From Nitrosomonas stercoris (GTDB lineage: Bacteria; Pseudomonadota; Gammaproteobacteria; Burkholderiales; Nitrosomonadaceae), in the NCBI GenBank assembly GCA_006742785.1, contig AP019755.1, positions 1,922,001-1,986,000 of the forward strand: a stretch of 64,000 nt of DNA, written 5' to 3'. The notes beneath the pieces were generated by a model, which saw only the letters and a list, made by a program, of their open reading frames with translations, was not told the DNA's origin and ran no database searches. The position numbers and the translations under genes are program-made. Shown in pieces: positions 9,427 to 18,437 of this stretch (within the stretch, counting starts at the first letter, position 1; each line of letters begins with the position of its first letter).

Positions 9427-10008
9427 ATGACCTCGCTGCCAATAAAATTGGTGGCAGGTCTGGGTAATCCCGGTGAGAAATACATCGCAACCCGTCATAA
9501 TATTGGCTTTGATTGGCTGGATAGACTGGCTGATAGACTACTAGTTTCTTTCTCACCAGAAACCCGTTTTCGCGGGCTGTGCGCTCGTGTCACACAACCT
9601 GACCACGATATTTGGCTACTTAAACCACAAACCTACATGAATGTCAGTGGCATGTCAGTCGGTGCCTTGTGTCGTTATTACAAAATTATTCCGGAACAGG
9701 TACTGGTGATTCACGACGAACTGGATTTATTGCCTGGAGCGATCAAGTTAAAGTTTGGTGGTGGTACCGGCGGACACAACGGCTTGAAAAGTATTGTGAC
9801 TGATCTTTCCAGCCAGAATTTCTGGCGTTTGCGAATTGGCGTAGGCCATCCAGGAAACAGGAATCAGGTGGTAGATTATGTGCTGCATCCACCACGTAAA
9901 GAAGAGTTTCTGTTAATTGATGAAGCAATAGAACATAGCATGCTGGTATGGTCACTAATCGCTCAGGGAGATTTTGCGGCAGCCATGCAGCAATTGCATA
10001 CTCAGTGA
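9427..10008 (+). CDS. pth: Peptidyl-tRNA hydrolase
   Basis: 193 aa, normal for bacterial Pth. It shows 'LVAGLGNPGEKYIATRHNIGFDWLD' with the catalytic His in TRHNIGF, 'LLKPQTYMNVSGMSV', the 'VIHDELDLLPGAIKLKFGGGTGGHNGLKSI' block with the catalytic-site Asp, and 'WRLRIGVGHPG'. Known role: hydrolyses peptidyl-tRNA released by stalled ribosomes. It follows rplY after 76 bp and precedes ychF. Confidence 0.96.
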   Translation: MTSLPIKLVAGLGNPGEKYIATRHNIGFDWLDRLADRLLVSFSPETRFRGLCARVTQPDHDIWLLKPQTYMNVSGMSVGALCRYYKIIPEQVLVIHDELDLLPGAIKLKFGGGTGGHNGLKSIVTDLSSQNFWRLRIGVGHPGNRNQVVDYVLHPPRKEEFLLIDEAIEHSMLVWSLIAQGDFAAAMQQLHTQ

Positions 10009-10089
10009 AAGTCTAGATTAGATGGTTTTATCTGCAAACTGCTTTACCCAGTTTTTGGCAATTTCTGAGCAGTTAATGGAAATCAAATT

Positions 10090-11181
10090 ATGAGCTTGAA
10101 ATGTGGAATCGTTGGTTTGCCAAATGTAGGTAAATCTACTTTGTTTAATGCCCTGACCAAAGCGGGAATTGCGGCAGAAAATTATCCTTTTTGTACGATC
10201 GAGCCTAATGTCGGCATTGTTGAAGTACCTGATGCGCGAGTGGATGAACTGAGCAACATTGTTAATCCACAACGTATTCAACCGGCCATTGTGGAATTTG
10301 TTGATATCGCTGGCTTAGTTGCCGGTGCTTCTAAGGGGGAAGGGCTAGGCAACCAGTTCCTTGCCAATATCCGGGAAACAGATGCCATAGTGAATGTTGT
10401 CCGGTGTTTTGATGATCCCAATGTGGTACATGTTTCCGGTAAAGTTGATCCTTTGGCTGATATTGAAGTTATTCTGACTGAATTGGCGTTAGCTGATTTG
10501 GCAACGGTAGAAAAAGCCATTGTGCGTGATGGTAAAAAAGCAAAATCAGGCGATAAGGAAGCCATCAAACTGGTTACTGTGTTGGAGAAATTAGCTCAAC
10601 ATCTTAACCAAGGCCAGCCGGCACGCACATTTTCACTAACAGATGAAGAACAGGAAATTATCAAGCCACTTTGTTTGTTGACAATCAAGCCAGCCATGTA
10701 TGTTGGCAATGTGTTGGAAGATGGGTTTGAAAACAACCCTTATCTTGAACAGCTACATGCATATGCAAAGCAGGAAGGCGCACCGGTTGTGGTGCTGTGT
10801 GCCAAGATCGAAGCTGAACTGGCCGATCTTGATGAGGCAGACAAAAAAGAATTTCTAGCTGATCTGGGATTAGAAGAACCAGGGCTCAATCGCTTGATTC
10901 GTGCAGGTTACAATCTACTTGGCTTACAAACTTACTTCACTGCTGGCGTCAAGGAAGTACGTGCCTGGACAATTCATAAAGGAGATACCGCTCCGCAAGC
11001 AGCTGGCGTTATTCATACTGATTTTGAGAAAGGTTTTATCCGCGCACAAACTATTTCCTATGCTGATTTTATTGCCTGCGGTGGCGAAGCAGGAGCAAAG
11101 GAAAAAGGTAAAATGCGGGTGGAAGGTAAAGATTACATCGTACAGGATGGTGATGTAATGCACTTCTTGTTTAACGTCTAA
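10090..11181 (+). CDS. ychF: Redox-regulated ATPase YchF (Obg-like)
   Basis: 363 aa, the family length. The G1/Walker A '[14 protein letters not shown]', switch '[19 protein letters not shown]', G3 '[36 protein letters not shown]' and the C-terminal TGS domain (about 280-363, '[37 protein letters not shown]') are all visible. The family prefers ATP over GTP and binds ribosomes. Last gene of the + block; the next gene is convergent. Confidence 0.96.
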   Translation: MSLKCGIVGLPNVGKSTLFNALTKAGIAAENYPFCTIEPNVGIVEVPDARVDELSNIVNPQRIQPAIVEFVDIAGLVAGASKGEGLGNQFLANIRETDAIVNVVRCFDDPNVVHVSGKVDPLADIEVILTELALADLATVEKAIVRDGKKAKSGDKEAIKLVTVLEKLAQHLNQGQPARTFSLTDEEQEIIKPLCLLTIKPAMYVGNVLEDGFENNPYLEQLHAYAKQEGAPVVVLCAKIEAELADLDEADKKEFLADLGLEEPGLNRLIRAGYNLLGLQTYFTAGVKEVRAWTIHKGDTAPQAAGVIHTDFEKGFIRAQTISYADFIACGGEAGAKEKGKMRVEGKDYIVQDGDVMHFLFNV

Positions 11182-11221
11182 CTATAGCTGCACGAATCAG
11201 TCTGCACAGCCAGTTTTCCGG

Positions 11222-11405
11222 TTAAGTTTTGTTTTCGGCAAAACGGATGATCACGCGCACTCTATGGATCAGTAAAATACGCAGATAAGTGTTGTTATAT
11301 TTGCTGATACCAGGTAACAACTGTCTTCCGTTCTTGAATTTTTTTGCCTTTCCTGCTGTTGCCACCATGATTCTTGCTGTGATCGATCCCGTGCCGAATG
11401 ACTTC
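11222..11405 (-). pseudogene. IS110-family transposase, C-terminal remnant with internal deletion
   Basis: The reverse strand encodes 'GTGSITARIMVATAGKAKK' and then 'FKNGRQLLPGISKYNNTYLR' followed by 'ILLIHRVRVIIR'. IS110-family transposases carry a C-terminal transposase_20 block running from a helix-hairpin-helix (xPGIGxxTA) through 'FKNGRQLAAWLGL...' to 'LLGISKRGxxYLRxLLIHGARA'. Here the stretch between FKNGRQ and LPGISK is missing, so it is a decayed fragment. It lies between the convergent ends of ychF and the antiporter gene. No termini could be recognised. Confidence 0.6.
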
Positions 11406-11441
11406 TGATCTCTTTTTTCAATAAATAGACTTAAATAGTCT

Positions 11442-13253
11442 TTAATTTTGAGTGGTTTTCTCCGTTTTGTCCGCAGCAGGGGGAACCAGTGCAATCACTG
11501 TCCAGCCAATTTTGGGCTCGGTTTTATATTTGTCATTGGTTATTTTCAATCGACCCGCCGGATCAATTCCAAACAGCAATATTGTATCTTGCCCGTGCTG
11601 CGCCTGAAATTCTGGCCAACCAAATATGTCAGTCAGTTCGTTAGCTTTGATTGTCCATCCTTGTGCAAGTAGCTGATTAAATCTAAGCTGCGTCATATCA
11701 TGATCAAACAGTACCTTGCTATGTAATTTGCCAGCAAATGCTTGGCGAGTGGTAGCGTCATCTGGCCCTAACACGCGCATGCGATAGACTGCTTCTCGTC
11801 CTAATTCTTCGCGATAGTGCAGGCATGCCAGATAGTTCAATTCTCGACGGCCGGAAATGGCCAAAAAATAACCAATAGGTGTCAGATCTAGGTGTAATTC
11901 TGCATTTCTGGAAGTAGGATTGCCAAAGAAAGTGTTTAATCCCTCCATGCGCGCCTGACTAATAGCATTCCAATTGTCATCAGCCAGCACTACATCAACG
12001 TTTTGCTGGTTTAATGCTGTGGCAACAGTACGAGCCGCGGTATCAGAACCAAAAATTAGAACGCCTTTGGGATCTGGTGCAACCACATTCAGCAGACGTG
12101 CTAAAGGGCGTGCTGCGGCACTTTGCAAGATGACCGTACCGATAATCAGGATAAACACCAATGGCACCAAGGCATCTGCACCCGCTATTCCCAGGTTATC
12201 CAGGCGCAGTGCAAACAGAGAGGAAACGGCTGCAGCAACCACACCCCGCGGAGAAACAAAACTAAGCAGCGCTCGTTCTTGCCAGCTGAGCTGACTGCCT
12301 AATGATGCAACAGCGATTGAGATTGGGCGAATAATAAATTGTGCAGCCAAAAACACTAGTACGCCTGCCCACAATACGCCATCAGGTAATGGCCATTGGA
12401 GTCGCGCTGACAAAATCACAAACAGTATCGACACCAACAGAATGGATAAATCTTCCTTGAAGGTCATGATGCGATCGATATGAATCGCGTTGATATTGCC
12501 CAGCACCACTCCCATGACAGTCACAGCCAATAGGCCAGATTCGCTGACAAGGTTATCTGAAAGCGTGAAGGTACCAACAACTGCTGCGAGAGTAGCGTAG
12601 TTCTGCAGATATTCAGGAATCCATTGCTGATAAATCAGTAGTGCTAATATTGCCGCGGCGATAAAGCCGGCCGCCACCCCAACCGCGACCATGGTGATGA
12701 ATATGAATAGGGAATGATCTTGCAGTTGTGTAATGATGGCTTGAAACACCAACACACCAAACACCGCCCCAAAGGGATCCAGCACGATACCTTCCCAGCG
12801 TAGCGCATTGGCAACGCGGGCAGTCGGGCGCAAAGTGCGTAACATCGGCTGGATAACAGTCGGGCCCGTGATGCAAGTAAGCGCACCAAATAAAAAGGAA
12901 ACGCCCCAGGAAAGGTCGGCAATCCAGTGTGCGGCTATGGCTAACATAATCACTGCCAATATTGCACCATAGGTGATCATGCCGTGCACGACGCGGCCAA
13001 TTTCGTGCAATTCGGAAAAACGCAGAGTGAGGCTACCCTCGAATAAGATAATCGCTACAGCAAGCGAGACGGTAGGAAATAATAGCGGGCCTAATGTGGC
13101 ATCTGGATCAAACCAACCCGTTACTGGCCCTAATACGATACCGATAAGCAGCAGTGGCAATATGGCAGGCAAATGAGTGCGCCAACCCAACCATTGCGCA
13201 AGAAAACCGATAACCAGTAATAACGTCAGAATCGTGCCTAAATCTAATGTCAT
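11442..13253 (-). CDS. CPA1-type sodium(potassium)/proton antiporter with C-terminal TrkA-N domain
   Basis: 603 aa. Residues 1-400 hold about 12 membrane segments of a cation:proton antiporter ('AIILFEGSLTLRFSEL', 'SFLFGALTCITGPTVIQPML', 'NALRWEGIVLDPFGAVFGVLVFQ', 'SFVSPRGVVAAAVSSLFALRL'). These resemble the NhaP/CPA1 branch. About residues 405-520 form a TrkA-N-like Rossmann domain ('GVLIFGSDTAARTVATALNQQNVDVVLADDNW'), a nucleotide-binding regulatory domain common in such antiporters. The usual T/N-D-P motif reads TGPT here, with a later LDP. Ion specificity cannot be read from sequence. Transposase remnants lie on both sides. Confidence 0.85.
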   Translation of the reverse strand: MTLDLGTILTLLLVIGFLAQWLGWRTHLPAILPLLLIGIVLGPVTGWFDPDATLGPLLFPTVSLAVAIILFEGSLTLRFSELHEIGRVVHGMITYGAILAVIMLAIAAHWIADLSWGVSFLFGALTCITGPTVIQPMLRTLRPTARVANALRWEGIVLDPFGAVFGVLVFQAIITQLQDHSLFIFITMVAVGVAAGFIAAAILALLIYQQWIPEYLQNYATLAAVVGTFTLSDNLVSESGLLAVTVMGVVLGNINAIHIDRIMTFKEDLSILLVSILFVILSARLQWPLPDGVLWAGVLVFLAAQFIIRPISIAVASLGSQLSWQERALLSFVSPRGVVAAAVSSLFALRLDNLGIAGADALVPLVFILIIGTVILQSAAARPLARLLNVVAPDPKGVLIFGSDTAARTVATALNQQNVDVVLADDNWNAISQARMEGLNTFFGNPTSRNAELHLDLTPIGYFLAISGRRELNYLACLHYREELGREAVYRMRVLGPDDATTRQAFAGKLHSKVLFDHDMTQLRFNQLLAQGWTIKANELTDIFGWPEFQAQHGQDTILLFGIDPAGRLKITNDKYKTEPKIGWTVIALVPPAADKTEKTTQN

Positions 13254-13540
13254 AACAGTTCCTTTTCCGATAAAGCAAGAAAAGGGACTATATGTTACAG
13301 AGATTTGTGGTCAAATCCAGCGATTTAAAGCGATTTTTGCAACTTTGATTGCTATTTCCAGTGTTTTTTTAATGCGAAATGATTAGGTTGGAGGTATTCG
13401 TTTTTATATCATCCTGTGTTTGGTCACTCGGCCGAAATAAATGTGTTTTGGGGAAGTGAGAAGAAAAGAGATAAAGATCAAAGTTGTTATTACGAGAAAA
13501 CAACACCGATGCGATCATCCAAAAAAATTGACAAAGTAAT

Positions 13541-13673
13541 GCCGTCATCGCGAAATCCGTAGGATTGTGGCGATCCAACAATGTTGCTAACAGAAGCACA
13601 TAAGGGTGACAGGCTTCCTTCGTTGATACGGTTGTACTGGATTGCTTCAACGGCTGCGCCGTTTCGCAATGCC
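13541..13673. repeat. Dispersed palindromic repeat, copy 1
   Basis: The element begins CCGTCATCGCGAA...GTGGCGATCCA and ends TGGATTGCTTCA...GCCGTTTCGCAATG. The two ends are imperfect inverted repeats of each other, so the unit can fold on itself. A second copy lies at 14006-14134 in the same orientation. The right end abuts the IS110 remnant exactly where that frame degenerates. The architecture (inverted ends, ~130 bp, intergenic, multiple copies) suggests a non-autonomous mobile repeat. Family membership was judged by eye. Confidence 0.75.
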
Positions 13674-13769
13674 TTCCTCTGTGTAGGGAAAGTGCTGGTT
13701 TTTCAGCTGATCCGCATCTTGCCAAGCGATATCAAACCAATCTTTGCTGATGTCTATCCCAACGATCAT
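13647..13769 (-). pseudogene. IS110-family transposase, N-terminal remnant
   Basis: From an ATG at 13769 the reverse strand reads MIVGIDISKDWFDIAWQDAD then QLKNQHFPYTEEG before running into the palindromic repeat and a stop. 'GIDISKDWFDIAW' is the N-terminal start of the DEDD (RuvC-like) nuclease domain of IS110-family transposases, including the first catalytic Asp. The remaining ~300 residues are gone. It has the same strand as the C-terminal fragment at 11222-11405, but the antiporter gene lies between them, so one split element is only a possibility. Confidence 0.65.
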
Positions 13770-14005
13770 ATGCATTTCCTTCAATTGCTATCAAGGTGAT
13801 TGAGTACCTGTACCCGTTGCCTTCATCCTAAATACGGAGTCATGCTCCAATCGAACTGTCCGGCCTGGTGGGCAGGTTGGAAAAGGGCGATCTGCATCGC
13901 GCCTTGATAGCCAAAGACGACTCCGATCTCTATCCCTTTTCCTGCTCGCCTAAAATACGTCTATTCCAGACGAGAATGGTAAGCATAAGAAGACAATATT
14001 TTTCT
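13770..14005. other. Gene-free stretch between the two palindromic repeats
   Basis: No intact gene. One + frame around 13852-13960 gives a short protein-like run (ELSGLVGRLEKGDLHRALIA) with no start and no extension, which may be debris of a lost gene. I could not assign it. The whole 13.25-14.33 kb interval looks like a decayed insertion zone. Confidence 0.4.
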
Positions 14006-14134
14006 CCGTCATCGCGAAGCCTGTAAGGCTGTGGCGATCCAGTAACAATGTTAGCAAAGATACGAGAGAGGATATTTTCTTCGCTGATACGGCTGGAATG
14101 GATTGCTTCACCAGCTACGCCGTTTCGCAATGGC
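14006..14134. repeat. Dispersed palindromic repeat, copy 2
   Basis: Same organisation as the copy at 13541-13673: left end CCGTCATCGCGAAGCCTGT...GTGGCGATCCAG, right end TGGATTGCTTCACCAGCTACGCCGTTTCGCAATGG. The two copies agree closely over the outer ~35 bp on each side and diverge in the middle, which suggests that the ends are what is conserved. A short + frame through this copy (from 14098) is not considered a gene. Confidence 0.75.
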
Positions 14135-14334
14135 AAGGTTTTTTGTTGTCAGAACGAGCGCAGCAAGACGGGGTGAGTATGAGAGCCTTGGTTTCGTCTT
14201 TGCTGGCAAAAAACCTAGATCGTAAAGAATTATATGGTAATCGCTGGTGTGAGTATATCGCGCTTTCAACTTACTTTTTTATTATGTAGCGCGTTATAAT
14301 TTTTGTCTGGATAATCTGATTTATTTAAATAAAA

Positions 14335-15069
14335 ATGAGTTCAACCGAAAACTTGAATAAAAAAACAGGCTTGCGCTGGCCGCAAGTATTGTTAATTGTA
14401 CTGGTAACAATATTGCTAACGGTGGCTGGAACCTATTGGGCGCTTAAGACCTATATTTTTGTTTCATCTTTTGAGCCGGTTGAATTGAGTCAGAAAGAAG
14501 AAAATGTCTTACAGCAAAAATTGCGAGCGATTGGCTACGATTTTTCGTTTGCAGCGCCGCAAGCAAAGCAGCCAACACAGCAACCCAAGCAACAAGCCAA
14601 ATTAAGTAGTGAACTCCGCGATGAAATTGATCAGGATGGTTTTTTGAAACCAAAAGCTTATTCCGAGGAAGGTGCAGAACGCGATATCAGTTTTACTGAG
14701 CGGGAAATCAATGCTTTGTTGGCTAAAAATACAGATTTAGCCCAAAAGCTAGCAATTGATTTCTCAGATGAGTTAGTCAGTGCCAGGATGTTATTGCCAA
14801 TGGAAGAAGATTTCCCAGTGCTAGGTGGAAAGACATTGCGTTTGAATGCCGGTTTAGGGATGGCATATCAGGATAACAAGCCGATTATTATCCTCAAAGG
14901 AATTAGCGTAATGGGCATTCCGATTCCCAATGCCTGGTTGGGTGGAATAAAGAATATCGATCTAGTAAATGAATTTGGTGTTGATCCCGGTTTCTGGAAA
15001 TCTTTTTCTGATGGAGTTGAGCATATCCAAGTCACAGATGGAAAAATTGATATTCGTCTTAAGGAATAA
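14335..15069 (+). CDS. Single-pass membrane protein of unknown function (244 aa)
   Basis: The N-terminus carries one membrane segment (about 17-42, 'VLLIVLVTILLTVAGTYWALKTYIF'), predicting an N-in anchor with a ~200-residue periplasmic domain. A Gln/Lys/Pro-rich linker (about 78-92, repeated QQPKQQ-like units) precedes a beta-rich C-terminal domain: 'ERDISFTEREINALLAKN', 'LRLNAGLGMAYQDNKPIIILKGISVMGIPIPNAWLGG'. Similar proteobacterial proteins are sometimes annotated as arginine N-succinyltransferase-like, but I see no acyltransferase motif and do not adopt that name. It lies alone between the repeat zone and yraN (convergent). Confidence 0.75.
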   Translation: MSSTENLNKKTGLRWPQVLLIVLVTILLTVAGTYWALKTYIFVSSFEPVELSQKEENVLQQKLRAIGYDFSFAAPQAKQPTQQPKQQAKLSSELRDEIDQDGFLKPKAYSEEGAERDISFTEREINALLAKNTDLAQKLAIDFSDELVSARMLLPMEEDFPVLGGKTLRLNAGLGMAYQDNKPIIILKGISVMGIPIPNAWLGGIKNIDLVNEFGVDPGFWKSFSDGVEHIQVTDGKIDIRLKE

Positions 15070-15119
15070 GGGAAAAATCTTCATTTTGAAGACCATAAAG
15101 TTAGATGTCGTAATGAATG

Positions 15120-15476
15120 TCAGCTTGCATCAAACGCATTTTTAATCCATTCAATTTCACTGCCCTTATTGCTGGAAATCAGAATCGCATCGAAGCGACA
15201 AGGGGGGGCGATTTCATATTTGGCCAGGTAGTGCTGAGCAGTACACACTAATTTATGCTGTTTGGTTGGTGTGATGCTGGCGGCTGCTCCTCCATAATAT
15301 AGATTGGTGCGCATGCGGACTTCAACAAAAACTACAGTATCGCCGTCCCGCATGATTAGATCAATTTCGCCAAAGCGGCAGCGATAATTCTTTTCTAGCA
15401 GAGCCAAGTTTTGCTGTTGCAGAAAAGTAGCGGCACGCTGTTCAGCGTCGCTACCCTTGTTTTTTGCAGATGACAT
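15120..15476 (-). CDS. yraN: YraN family (UPF0102) nuclease-fold protein
   Basis: The ATG at 15476 (MSSAKNKGSDAEQRA) is preferred over an upstream start at 15509 because the family begins with G..AE..A. Visible family blocks are 'GSDAEQRAATFLQQQNLALLEKNYRCRFGEIDLIMRDGDTVVFVEVRMR', containing the G-E-(I/L)-D-L-(I/V) and (F)V-E-V-(K/R) residues of a Holliday-junction-resolvase-like fold, and 'CRFDAI'. The substrate in vivo is not established. yraN usually neighbours rsmI; here an ABC exporter gene lies between them. Confidence 0.88.
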   Translation of the reverse strand: MSSAKNKGSDAEQRAATFLQQQNLALLEKNYRCRFGEIDLIMRDGDTVVFVEVRMRTNLYYGGAAASITPTKQHKLVCTAQHYLAKYEIAPPCRFDAILISSNKGSEIEWIKNAFDAS

Positions 15477-15558
15477 GAGATAGTTTATTGACGAAAGATT
15501 CTGGATCACTCCGAATGCTCATACAAAGATTATGCATTGCATTCGGAAGCAACCATTT

Positions 15559-17346
15559 TTAATTCGCGTACACTATTTTTTCCCCAGTTTGCACGCGCCA
15601 CAGATTTGCATATATGCCATTTTGCAGTAAGAGCGCTTCATGTGTGCCAGTTTCCACGATTTCACCTTTATCCAGCACATAAATATGATGCGCGTTGCGG
15701 ATGGTGGAAAGGCGATGGGCGATAACAATGGTAGTGCGGCCAATGGTAATGCGTTCCAGTGAGCGCTGAATGGCGGCTTCTGTTTCATTATCCACCGCTG
15801 AGGTTGCTTCATCCAGAATCAGTACTGGTGGATCTTTAAGTACGGCACGGGCAATTGAAATACGTTGGCGTTGACCGCCGGAGAGTTTCTGGCCGCGTTC
15901 GCCAACAATAGTTTGATAGCCATCAGGCAGTTCCATGATAAATTCATGTGCTTCAGCAGCTTTGGCAGCAGCAATGATGGCTTCCGTATCAGCATTAAAA
16001 GAACCATAAGCAATGTTTTCGTAGACTGTGCCGTGAAATAGATAAACATCTTGACTGACTAGGCCGATTGATTTACGCAGATCATGCAGATGCAGATCTC
16101 GAATATCATGCTCATCCAATAGAATGCGACCTTTTTGTGGTTCGTAAAAGCGTAATAGCAGTTTGACGATAGTACTTTTGCCGCTGCCAGTGGCGCCAAC
16201 CAGCGCTATAGTTTCTCCAGCAGGAACAGTTAAAGACAAATGACGCAGAGTAGAAGCACGCTGCGCATAATGAAAGCTGATGTTGTCAAAAATAATTTCT
16301 CCGATCACTGGCGCTGTCAGAGCGTGAGAGCCATCCGTAATGGCCGGTTTGGCCTGTAATAAATCGAGTACGCGATGAGTAGATGCCATGGCGCGCTGAA
16401 ATAAATCAAGGGTTTCTCCCAGACGGGTAAGCGGCCACAACAGCCGTTGCGTCATGAATACCAAAATGCTGTAAGCACCGACATTAAGGGTACCATTGGC
16501 TGCCATTAAGCCTGCCGCCACCAAAATGGCGCTGAAACCCAATGCAATCACCATACGAATAATCGGTACAAAGGCAGCGCTGAGCGCAATGGCATGCTGA
16601 TTCTTTTGCTGGTAAACATGACTTTCACGCTCAATTTGCTGTAGTTCGTATTGTTCGGTGGTATAACTTTTGATGGTGGCAATGCCACCTAGGTTATTGG
16701 CAAGAAAACTGTTCAGAATGCTGACTTGCTCGCGTACTGCCATATAACGTGGTGCGATACGTTTTTGGAATAAATAAGAACCGGCAATCACAAACGGCAT
16801 GGGTAGCAATGCCATCCACGCCACACTGGGCGTGAGGTAAATAAACATGCCACCTACGGTAATGACAGTGGTTAATAGCTGAATGAGGTCATTAGCGCCC
16901 ACATCCAGAAAGCGCTCCAGTTGGTTGATATCATCATTCAAAATTGCCATCATGCCGCCAGTACTGCGCTCTTCGAAATAAGTCAGTTCCAGTTGTTGAA
17001 TATGGCCGTAAGTATCCAGTCGCAGCGTATGCTGAATATCTTGCGCTAAGTTGCGCCAACCAAGTTTAAGCAAATATTCCCAAAAAGATTCAAATCCCCA
17101 AACAATAAAAGTCAGCGCCGCCAATATCCATAATTGAGCAGCAACTTCAGGAAAACCAAATTGAGCAAGAAAAGAAGTTTGCTGATTTACGACAATATCA
17201 ACTGCCATCCCGATGAGAACCGGAGGCGCCAGATCGAATAATTTGTTGAGGATGGAATAAAGCGTAGCAAGCCAAATGCGGCGTTGAAATAAATGGCCGT
17301 AGCGTAGCAAGCGCACCAGTGGGGTGGTCGTGTGACTGGATGTCAT
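15559..17346 (-). CDS. ABC exporter, fused membrane and ATPase domains (MsbA/MdlB-like)
   Basis: 595 aa. The N-terminal ~330 residues form a six-helix type IV exporter domain. The ATPase follows with Walker A 'VGATGSGKSTIVKLLLRFY', Q-loop 'SQDVYLFHGTVYENI', signature 'LSGGQRQRISIARAVL', Walker B 'VLILDEATSAVD' and H-loop 'VIAHRLSTI'. It is a half-transporter expected to work as a dimer in the inner membrane. The substrate cannot be read from the sequence; lipids, peptides or drugs are all possible. The start at 17346 is in a clear gap, 143 bp from the divergent rsmI. Confidence 0.92.
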   Translation of the reverse strand: MTSSHTTTPLVRLLRYGHLFQRRIWLATLYSILNKLFDLAPPVLIGMAVDIVVNQQTSFLAQFGFPEVAAQLWILAALTFIVWGFESFWEYLLKLGWRNLAQDIQHTLRLDTYGHIQQLELTYFEERSTGGMMAILNDDINQLERFLDVGANDLIQLLTTVITVGGMFIYLTPSVAWMALLPMPFVIAGSYLFQKRIAPRYMAVREQVSILNSFLANNLGGIATIKSYTTEQYELQQIERESHVYQQKNQHAIALSAAFVPIIRMVIALGFSAILVAAGLMAANGTLNVGAYSILVFMTQRLLWPLTRLGETLDLFQRAMASTHRVLDLLQAKPAITDGSHALTAPVIGEIIFDNISFHYAQRASTLRHLSLTVPAGETIALVGATGSGKSTIVKLLLRFYEPQKGRILLDEHDIRDLHLHDLRKSIGLVSQDVYLFHGTVYENIAYGSFNADTEAIIAAAKAAEAHEFIMELPDGYQTIVGERGQKLSGGQRQRISIARAVLKDPPVLILDEATSAVDNETEAAIQRSLERITIGRTTIVIAHRLSTIRNAHHIYVLDKGEIVETGTHEALLLQNGIYANLWRVQTGEKIVYAN

Positions 17347-17489
17347 AAGGATTGGATCGTTTTTGTTTTTAGTTGAATTAAATGGATTAAGTCCGGTTGG
17401 TTACCAATAGAAAAAATAGAGGTTCTGCCGTATAGTCAGCTTTCAGCCATGAGAACAGGCTCTTGGATCGAGATTAATAATCAAAATAT

Positions 17490-18368
17490 ATGTCGACAGC
17501 TACCGGAATATCCAAAGGAACATTATATGTGGTTGGCACACCGATCGGAAATTTGCGTGACATTTCCCTGCGTGCGCTGGAGGTGTTGGCAGCTGTTGAT
17601 TATATAGCGGCAGAACATATTCAAAGCGCACAAAAATTGCTGGCTGCCCATGCGGTACCCACTGCGTATACCCAACTCATCGCGTTACATCAACATAATG
17701 AAGTGCAATCGGCAGATAAAATTATTGCACTACTGGCCGCTAATCAAACTGTTGCGATAATTGCTGATGCTGGTACGCCCACTATTTCTGATCCAGGTGC
17801 TTTGTTAATACAACGTGTGCGTGCACAGCGTTTCCCGGTGATACCTGTTCCTGGCGCTAATGCGGCACTGTGTGCTTTGTCTGCTTCAGGATTAATTGCA
17901 CCGCATTTTTTATTTTATGGGTTTCTGCCGACTAAAAGCGGGGAGCGGCAACGTAAGCTGGCTGATCTTAAAACTTTATATGCGTGTATTCTGGTTTTTT
18001 ATGAGGCACCACACCGTGTACTCGAATGTGTTGCAGATATGACAACTGTGTTTGGCTCAGCGCGTGAAATTACCTTTGCGCGCGAATTGACCAAGTTGTT
18101 TGAAACCGTTCATAGCTGTGCGTTGGGCGATGCGCTGGATTGGTTGCAAGCGGATAAAAATCATCTACGAGGGGAATTTGTATTATTACTGGCGCCAGAA
18201 GAAAAACCTGAGCAAGGAGAGATCAGCCCGCAAGCGGTGCAGACGTTAGCTATTCTGCAAAAAACATTGCCTTTGAAGCAGGCGGTGCAACTGGCAGCTG
18301 AGATAACCGGAGAAAGCCGAAACAAATTGTATGCACGAGCGTTATTGGAGCAAAAATTAGAAACATAA
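17490..18368 (+). CDS. rsmI: 16S rRNA (cytidine-1402 2'-O)-methyltransferase RsmI, with altered AEDTR motif
   Basis: 292 aa, tetrapyrrole-methylase fold. The SAM-binding N-terminal strand 'GTLYVVGTPIGNLRDISLRALEVLAAVDYIAAE' and the blocks 'IADAGTPTISDPG', 'PVPGANAALCALSASGL', 'FYEAPHRVLECVADM' and 'EITFARELTKLFETV' place it in RsmI. Length and all blocks are complete. One thing is odd: the motif that in E. coli RsmI reads AEDTR is AEHIQ here (residues 41-45), changing three adjacent residues while its surroundings (DYIAAE..., ...KLL) are retained. It may still be active; this is not known from sequence. Confidence 0.9.
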   Translation: MSTATGISKGTLYVVGTPIGNLRDISLRALEVLAAVDYIAAEHIQSAQKLLAAHAVPTAYTQLIALHQHNEVQSADKIIALLAANQTVAIIADAGTPTISDPGALLIQRVRAQRFPVIPVPGANAALCALSASGLIAPHFLFYGFLPTKSGERQRKLADLKTLYACILVFYEAPHRVLECVADMTTVFGSAREITFARELTKLFETVHSCALGDALDWLQADKNHLRGEFVLLLAPEEKPEQGEISPQAVQTLAILQKTLPLKQAVQLAAEITGESRNKLYARALLEQKLET

Positions 18369-18382
18369 GCTATGCATCTGTT

Positions 18383-18416
18383 TACTGCATGAATCTTGCT
18401 GATTTATGCAGTATTT
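18383..18416 (+). terminator. Stem-loop terminator after rsmI
   Basis: TACTGCAT (18383-18390) pairs with ATGCAGTA (18406-18413) around a 15-nt loop and is followed by TTTAT. It lies between the convergent ends of rsmI and the sulfate-exporter gene and could serve rsmI. Confidence 0.5.
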
Positions 18417-18437
18417 ATAGAGAATTGCAGTGGTTTA

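Noticed and set aside
14098..14289. 63-aa + frame beginning in the second palindromic repeat
   Set aside because: Its first part is the repeat itself, and the remainder has no conserved pattern or ribosome site.
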